Shown here: piece by piece, positions 58,512 through 64,000 of the stretch
How the letters are laid out: each line of letters begins with the position of its first letter
Numbering within the stretch: position 1 is the first letter of the stretch
Assembly (NCBI GenBank): GCA_011316235.1
Contig: QQBE01000017.1
Location: 372,001-436,000, forward strand
DNA length: 64,000 nt
Reading direction: 5' to 3'
Origin: Mycothermus thermophilus
Lineage: Eukaryota > Ascomycota > Sordariomycetes > Sordariales > Chaetomiaceae
Notes under the pieces: generated by a model
What the model was told of the DNA's origin: nothing
The model's input: the letters and a program-made list of their open reading frames with translations, nothing else
Database searches by the model: none
Position numbers and translations under genes: made by a program

Positions 58512-59673
58512 GGTGTCCTCAAGATGAGTGGAAACCAAAGAACTGGTCTGCGATATTGAGGGGCAACAGTGGTTGACGATATGTTATCCTGTTGGATATG
58601 CTCCGAGAACTAGTCTTGGATATGGCCGTCACTTGTGTGAGGTGTATGGAGAGTTATGGAGTGAAATGAGGGGATTCACAGCGAACAACCAAGTGCCTCG
58701 TCCACAGCCATGACCGGACCCATAAAAGAAGGGATGTGAGGTGGATGTGGGACGGAGAATGACCGGCGAGTCGAGACCGGCGTGGTGGTTGATTGGGGAT
58801 GAGCGGGATGGCGAGGGATTCAGGCGGGGCAATTCGGTCGAGTTGCAATCAATGGTGCTGTGAGGTGTTGCTGGCGTCCGCCCATTCGCATGCAACAGTG
58901 GGAGCTTTTCCTTTCCGGGATGGCAACGCTGCTTTTGCAGCGGTGGAGGGGTGGAGGTGCGGGGCCGTCCGGAAGTCTTCCGGGCGGGTGGTCGCCGGGT
59001 AGGCCCACTCTTCCCGCGGGCATGGCGTCGATACGGTATCTTACATGGCATTTCAACGCCAGAGGGTGCGCATTCAAGCCTTGGAGCTCTGTTCAATGCA
59101 GATTTGACCACCACAAATGAGGTTCAGAGGTCATATGATAAACTTTGCACTCATTTTGACTTGCAAATTATCTCGAAGGAGGGGAATTCTTCGGAGTGGG
59201 CATTGACCAGGCTCTGTTCAGTGGACGGCAGGGTTTCCAAGGTCGGCGTAAGTCCACGTAAATTACCGCTCCAGGAATCTGGGAACCTGAAGGGACTTGG
59301 GCTGATTTTTGCCCTGAAGACAGCTTCATCCACTTCTTCTTCCTTGCAAAACCCTCAATGACTTTTCAATATTCAAGCTCTGATGATCCAGGCTGCAACT
59401 TGGACTGAGCCTCATGCCACCGCCACACGCTCGAAACCAATGGCTGTGCTCTCAACCTCATGTTTCAAGCCATCACATAGCGTCGTCGCACTAGCAATTG
59501 TTCTTGCATCTTCCCATTTTCTGACCACATTGCTGAAATCCATTGAACAACCTTTCCAACACTTCCCTCTCATCCATCGCATCCATGGACAAAACCTCTC
59601 AAGCATCCAAACACTCTTCTTTCTTCATTGTTGATACTCGAGACTATCCCAGCCTTGAACACGTCCTTGGATA
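58512..59673. other. Intergenic region before the MITE-like element
   Basis: No supported gene. Short frames on both strands lack features. Confidence 0.5.
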
Positions 59674-59703
59674 TGGCGGTAATTAGAGCAGACTGTCCGG
59701 AAA
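59674..59703 (+). repeat. Left terminal inverted repeat
   Basis: 30 bp, perfect inverse of 60560-60589, preceded by TA. Confidence 0.85.
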
Positions 59704-59920
59704 CTCTTTTTGTGACCCACTTTTTCGGTTTTTGTGGGTCATTTGGTCCCACTTTTTCACTTTTTGTGGGGACTTCCCACAATCCACCAATCATTCCTAG
59801 GAATGCTTATCAACGTCTTATCAATAAATCCACACCATCCGTACGCCGTATACACCGCTTTCATGCATCATTTTCATGCTCACCGTTTTATAGCAGGATG
59901 GGCAACACATAGATGCATAC

Positions 59921-60082
59921 AACCCTAACCCTGTCATAACCCTAACCCTGGCATCCGGAAAAGGTGGAGCCCATAACCTGTCGGATACGTATCGCCCAAA
60001 CCCTAACCCTGTAATAACCCTAACCCTGGTATCCGGAAAACGTGGGGCTATATTTTAGTAAAGCTATGACCTAGTATCGCCT
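59921..60082 (+). repeat. Telomere-motif repeat with about 78-bp period
   Basis: AACCCTAACCCTG..ATAACCCTAACCCTGG.ATCCGGAAAA.GTGG appears at 59921 and again near 59999. Each copy has two pairs of CCCTAACCCT separated by short spacers. Confidence 0.8.
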
Positions 60083-60215
60083 AAACCCTAACCCTGGATA
60101 TGTGCAATACCCCTAACCCTGGATATGTGCAATACCCCTAACCCTGGATATGTGCAATACCCCTAACCCTGGATGTGTATAATACCCCTAACCCTGGGTT
60201 CTGGCTGTAACCCTA
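60083..60215 (+). repeat. 25-bp tandem repeat built on CCCTAACCCT
   Basis: ACCCTGGATATGTGCAATAC followed by CCCTA repeats with exact 25-bp spacing, with copies starting at 60091, 60116, 60141, 60166 and a partial one at 60191. Confidence 0.9.
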
Positions 60216-60559
60216 ACCCTAGTGATTGGAGCGCTGAGGTCTGCGCCGAGTTTCTCGGCTTATACCCTTGAGACTTGGACTGCTGAGATAGACCGCTACG
60301 CCCTAGGAAGGGTAAATCGGGGTAAGAATATTTCTAGTAGTTGAATTTTACTTAGAAAGCAAGGAGCTTTGTAAAAGCCGGAGAGGTCTGTAGTTGTTGA
60401 CTTTGTAGAGAATAGAGCTGCGATGTTTCTTGCGGGGTTGATGATTCTCGCGGGGTTGATGGATTGGCTGATGCAAGAAAAGGGGTTGTGCCTTGCAGAC
60501 ACTTGGGGTGGTTGTAAAATGTGGGGCGAAAAAAGTGGACTGCTCAAATCCAAAAATCG

Positions 60560-60589
60560 TTTCCGGACAGTCTGCTCTAATTACCGCCA
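60560..60589 (-). repeat. Right terminal inverted repeat
   Basis: 30 bp, perfect inverse of 59674-59703, followed by TA. Confidence 0.85.
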
Positions 60590-60591
60590 TA

Positions 60592-61329
60592 CTTGGATCC
60601 CAAGACGTCCGTCCGCTTCCCCGCATCCCAATGTAGCATCAACATCTGCATCAGATTTGTCGCAGCCAAGCCTCGACGTCCCCTGGAGCAAGAGCCTCAA
60701 GCACCGAGCCAGGGTTTAGCGCGGCATCCGCCTCGGATGACACGCTTCCCAGGGCCCCCCTAGCCAATGACCGTCCTCCGCCATCACTTACTCCGGGGCA
60801 TCAAACAAAGCGTCCCCCTCGAGATGCCCGTGCTGCACCATGCTCTCGTCGGCCCTATGTCGCCTTGACCCTATCGTCCTTGCGGCGCATCGCCATGGCT
60901 TCGCGATCGCCATCCACTAGTCTTGTTCCAGTCCTACTCACGTGTGTCCCGGAGCCGGCCTCTTCCCGTCGAGGCTCTCGTTCCCCCGGATTTCCGCCAA
61001 GCCAGCTTCTCTCCTCCTCTCTGCCAACTGTGGACTCCTCTCCTCCTTTCTCTCCCGTGTCTCCCCCAGCAAACCGCCATCATGAATCTCTAGAGCTGGA
61101 GTTTAGCCGGCTTCCCGTGTTTCTTCCTCTCCTTCGACAGGAGTGTTTCTCTTTCTCTTCTCTACGGAAATCTTGATGATTTCTGAACACACCTAGACGG
61201 CCCTAGAGGCCTTCACTTTCGCTTCTTGAACCCCCGTTTTTGTCTGTATTTTATCTTTTTGTTGTTTTTGTTCCTTCGTCTGGCACGACTGGCTTCGAGT
61301 TCTCGAACCACGGGTTCAGGTTCGACGAC
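60592..61329. other. Intergenic region and 5' leader of the mucin-like gene
   Basis: No independent gene supported. A Ser/Pro-rich + frame (60865-61176) may be leader sequence. Confidence 0.45.
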
Positions 61330-63525
61330 ATGTCCTCCAACGGGCTTCCGGCGGGAGCCTTCCTGACCACCATCAACGGCCGGCGATGTACGGCCGTCCC
61401 GAGAGTTGCGAATCTCTTGACGAGCACGACGACAGCAAGCACTGAGAGTACGACAAGTACAACGACAACCACAGAGAGCGAGACCACGACGAGCACGACA
61501 AGTACAACCAGTGAACCTGTGACGACAACGACATCAACGACAGAAACGTCTACCAGCACATCCACAACAACATCAGCAACCCCTACCACGGAACTGGTCG
61601 CCGCTCCCGTGGATGACATCAATAGGGGAGATGGGCTGAGCCTACCGGGTACGACACCACCACCCCCTCCGGCTACTACTGCCATTGCAGTCATTATCCC
61701 CAACCCGAACAAAGCAGCCGAGGAGCTCCAGAGTGATGTCCCGCCTCCTCCTCCTCCACCACCACCTCCAGAGACCACCCCAGAGACCACTTCCTCTGTG
61801 ATATCATCCTCTGTGATCTCTGAGCCTGAACCTCGGTTTTCTGCGGCCCCTATTCTATCCCAGCCCCAGTCCTCCGCACCAGGCTTCTTCGTGCCCTCAT
61901 CCCCAAACAGTCAGGCTGATGGCAACATCCTAGCTTCGGCTGTGGTGCCGGTGATTTCCTCCAACCCGGCACAGGCACCAAGCCCCAACCCTCCTCGGGT
62001 TTCTGCGACAACACCTCTTTTCACCGCCGTAGACCCAACGCCAACGTTTCTGACTGTGACAGACGTCCCCCCGGTATCTCGAACCGAATCCCCGGTTCCC
62101 AATGCCACCACCGCCACCGCCAGCGACTCCTCAGAGGCTGCCGTCCCCGTGAATGACGACGCAGTTCGATCCACGATCGCCATAGCAGGAGGCGTCATCG
62201 GTGGCGTTGTCGCGCTCAGCATCCTCGCCTTCTTTATTTGGTGGTGGCGCCGCCGCATCCTGCGCAAACGCCGGAGCACCCTCCTGACGCCGCTGGATGG
62301 GGTCCCGCCCTACGATCGCGACGAGAAGGGCGGCTATGTCATCACCCGCGACAGCATCGGCCCCACCCCTGTGACCGAAAAGGTGCGCGCCGCGTTGGGG
62401 CTCAAGATTAAGCGCATCAAGGGACACATCCGCAATAAGACCGCCCCGTCAGTCAATCTGGACCGTGCCCCGTCGCCAGCACGCAGCCGCTCCAACTCCG
62501 TCGGCTCGGAGAAAGGTGGCGGGATCAAGGGATGGTGGAACGGCCTCTCCTCCAAACGCAGCAACGCCAACAACGCCGCCGACACCCGTCGCCCATCTCA
62601 AGTCTCGGACGAACGCAAGGCGGCCATCGCGGCGCAGCCCGACTTCCTCACCCTCCTCAACATGGACGACAGCCAGCTCGACCGAGAAGCCCAACGCCGC
62701 CGGGCCAGCCTTGCCCGCCTGAACGGCGGCAGTGTTGGCTCCACCAACGATCTGCTCCGCAACATGAACCTCGCCCTGTCCGCTTCCAACGGCGGCAACG
62801 ACAACCCCTTCAGCGACGCCAACGCCATCCCCCATCTCTCCGCCAAACCCGCACCCCTCGCCATCAACAACAACGCCCCCGCCAACCCCTTCACCGACGC
62901 CGCCGCCATCGGCGTCGCATCCGGCTCCCCGCCAGCCTACGACCCAACCATCCGGCGTTCCCGCGCCAACAGCACCGACGCTGCCGCTGCTGCCGCGGCG
63001 CGGGGGAGCAGGTACACCTACCGCAACACGCTCCGCTCGTCCGTGGGCTCGCTGCGTTCGGTGACGACAGCTGCCACGTCCAACTACGCGCGCAACAAGT
63101 TCCGCTCGGACCCGTTCGACCTCGAGCGGCCCGAGCTGCTCGGCCCCAGCGCAGCCGCCGGCGGGGTGAAGAATGTCATTCGCCCGCCGACCCTCGCGAC
63201 GCTGGCCAGCAGCACGGGCGCGACGCTCGGGTCGGACGATCTCAGGATATCGCAGGTCTCTTCTCAGCCGTCTGTTCAGCAGGGGCAGCAGTCACAGCAA
63301 CAACAAGGCGGTGTTCAAGCACAACAGGGAGGCGGTCGGGATAGTAGGAACGGCTCTGACGGACGGGGCAGGGTGGACTCGTTTACCTCGCGGTATTCGA
63401 GATACTCGGCCGCCGAGAGTCTGGGAGACATGTGGAGCGACCCCGGGCCGGATGTGGGACCGGCGGCGGCGAGGAGGGGGAGTGGCGCTTCTGGGGAAAG
63501 TTTTGGCGTGGGTAGGGCCATGTGA
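61330..63525 (+). CDS. Mucin-like single-pass membrane protein
   Basis: An intronless frame of 731 aa from ATG 61330 (MSSNGLPAGAFLTTINGRRC). The frame stays open upstream to about 61240 without an ATG, and a first exon further 5' (perhaps with signal peptide) is possible. Residues 35-260 are Thr/Ser/Pro-rich (TSTTTASTESTTSTTTTTES), ideal for O-mannosylation, with two poly-Pro runs. A TM helix is at about residues 280-305 (IAIAGGVIGGVVALSILAFF) followed by Trp-Trp-Trp and a basic stop-transfer cluster (RRRILRKRRS). The cytosolic 430 residues are Ser/Arg/Asn-rich and low-complexity, with a Gln-rich stretch (GQQSQQQQGG). The layout resembles fungal wall-stress sensors and mucin-like proteins, but no WSC domain is visible. 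Function is inference. Confidence 0.75.
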   Translation: MSSNGLPAGAFLTTINGRRCTAVPRVANLLTSTTTASTESTTSTTTTTESETTTSTTSTTSEPVTTTTSTTETSTSTSTTTSATPTTELVAAPVDDINRGDGLSLPGTTPPPPPATTAIAVIIPNPNKAAEELQSDVPPPPPPPPPPETTPETTSSVISSSVISEPEPRFSAAPILSQPQSSAPGFFVPSSPNSQADGNILASAVVPVISSNPAQAPSPNPPRVSATTPLFTAVDPTPTFLTVTDVPPVSRTESPVPNATTATASDSSEAAVPVNDDAVRSTIAIAGGVIGGVVALSILAFFIWWWRRRILRKRRSTLLTPLDGVPPYDRDEKGGYVITRDSIGPTPVTEKVRAALGLKIKRIKGHIRNKTAPSVNLDRAPSPARSRSNSVGSEKGGGIKGWWNGLSSKRSNANNAADTRRPSQVSDERKAAIAAQPDFLTLLNMDDSQLDREAQRRRASLARLNGGSVGSTNDLLRNMNLALSASNGGNDNPFSDANAIPHLSAKPAPLAINNNAPANPFTDAAAIGVASGSPPAYDPTIRRSRANSTDAAAAAAARGSRYTYRNTLRSSVGSLRSVTTAATSNYARNKFRSDPFDLERPELLGPSAAAGGVKNVIRPPTLATLASSTGATLGSDDLRISQVSSQPSVQQGQQSQQQQGGVQAQQGGGRDSRNGSDGRGRVDSFTSRYSRYSAAESLGDMWSDPGPDVGPAAARRGSGASGESFGVGRAM

Positions 63526-64000
63526 GGCGCCGTGATCGATAGGCTTTTAGGATCGCGATTTCTGGAAATTTGGAGGGGTTCCCAGTTGACTGAGATGTGG
63601 AAATAGTGGTGGTGGCTGACTGGATGGTAATGGGCCGTTATTTGGCGGAGAAGGAGGACTCACGGTGTCGAGATATCTGTCTGGCTGGCGGTCTCTCCCG
63701 TCCTCTCCGATCTGTCTCTGTCTTGTCTTGCTCTCTGTTGCGGCTTCGTTTTCTTCTGCCTTTAGTTTTACGCAGTCGATGGATTGGAACAGGACGGGGC
63801 GGCGTTGGAGGAGGAGGGCGGCTGGCTGTGCGTTTTTGTTCCCCCGTTCTTTGCTTTTAGTTTTGTTGTTTGTTCTGTCATTGTTTCTTTTCTTTTCGTC
63901 GTGTCTTTTCACCCTGCTCGACTTGCTCAGAGACGGACGGTAAAGAGGAGGAGGCTTGTACGGCGGATATTTTGGGCTGTTGCTTGTTGGCTGTTGAGGG
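63526..64000. other. Right-edge intergenic sequence
   Basis: 3' flank of the mucin-like gene. No gene seen to the window end. Confidence 0.5.

Larger units (their letters stand above)
59674..60589. mobile_element. MITE-like DNA transposon with 30-bp TIRs and TA duplication, filled with telomere-like repeats
   Basis: The left arm TGGCGGTAATTAGAGCAGAC... (59674-59703) recurs as a perfect reverse complement at 60560-60589. Similarity continues imperfectly inward (GGAAACTCTTTTTG against GGAAACGATTTTTG). Both outer ends are flanked by TA (59672-59673, 60590-60591), the target duplication of Tc1/mariner/pogo elements. The 916 bp inside has no transposase frame. It holds about 300 bp of CCCTAA-based repeats (59921-60215). 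It would be a non-autonomous element mobilised in trans. TIRs and TA are seen directly; the class is inference. Confidence 0.75.

Noticed and set aside
59921..60215. True chromosome end
   Set aside because: CCCTAA units are short, interspersed with spacers and enclosed by inverted repeats, with genes on both sides; it is interstitial.

Overview
The window is nuclear DNA from a filamentous ascomycete, most likely a Sordariomycete of the Sordariales type. The genes are GC-rich in coding sequence and carry many short introns (about 50-70 bp, GT...AG with CTAAC-like branch sites). The proteins are fungal: YTP1-like, 40 kDa complex I subunit, Whi5-like and Bud20. A dispersed 5S rRNA gene and CCCTAA-type telomeric motifs also fit. 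No bacterial-style operons, CRISPR arrays or phage genes are seen. Exon boundaries were placed by eye from splice signals and reading-frame continuity.

Layout. 0-4 kb: the 3' end of an unrecognised gene, then 3.6 kb with no convincing gene. 3.8-14.2 kb is a conserved housekeeping block: YTP1-like membrane protein, GAA1 (GPI transamidase), RPN9 (proteasome lid), 40 kDa complex I subunit and EFM5 (eEF1A lysine methyltransferase). RPN9 and the complex I gene share a 470-bp divergent promoter. 14.4-33.8 kb looks accessory. It holds an orphan coiled-coil gene, two tandem CorA-like transporter paralogues with a small coiled-coil/TM gene between them, a DUF6914-like orphan, a frame-broken gene, a low-complexity stretch with a 77-bp tandem repeat, a second tandem pair of unknown single-TM paralogues and another decayed gene.

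33.9-54.6 kb returns to conserved genes. These are UBP8 (SAGA deubiquitinase), a Whi5/Nrm1-type repressor, a YIL108W-like zinc metallopeptidase, a stand-alone CENP-B/psq-type DNA-binding protein whose 3' end overlaps a 5S rRNA gene, a HAD-SAK RNA-repair-like protein, the Bud20 ribosome export factor and mitochondrial aconitase. 54.6-64 kb carries a weak ORF, an unrecognised 595-aa protein, a short inverted-repeat DNA transposon (MITE-like) filled with telomere-like arrays, and a mucin-like single-pass membrane protein.

The genes do not form one pathway. The most unusual items are (1) the MITE-like element whose TIRs and TA duplication enclose 25-bp and about 78-bp telomere-motif repeats, (2) the 5S rRNA gene embedded in the end of a transposase-like ORF with a TATA box at -29, and (3) the accessory island with two independent tandem membrane-protein pairs.
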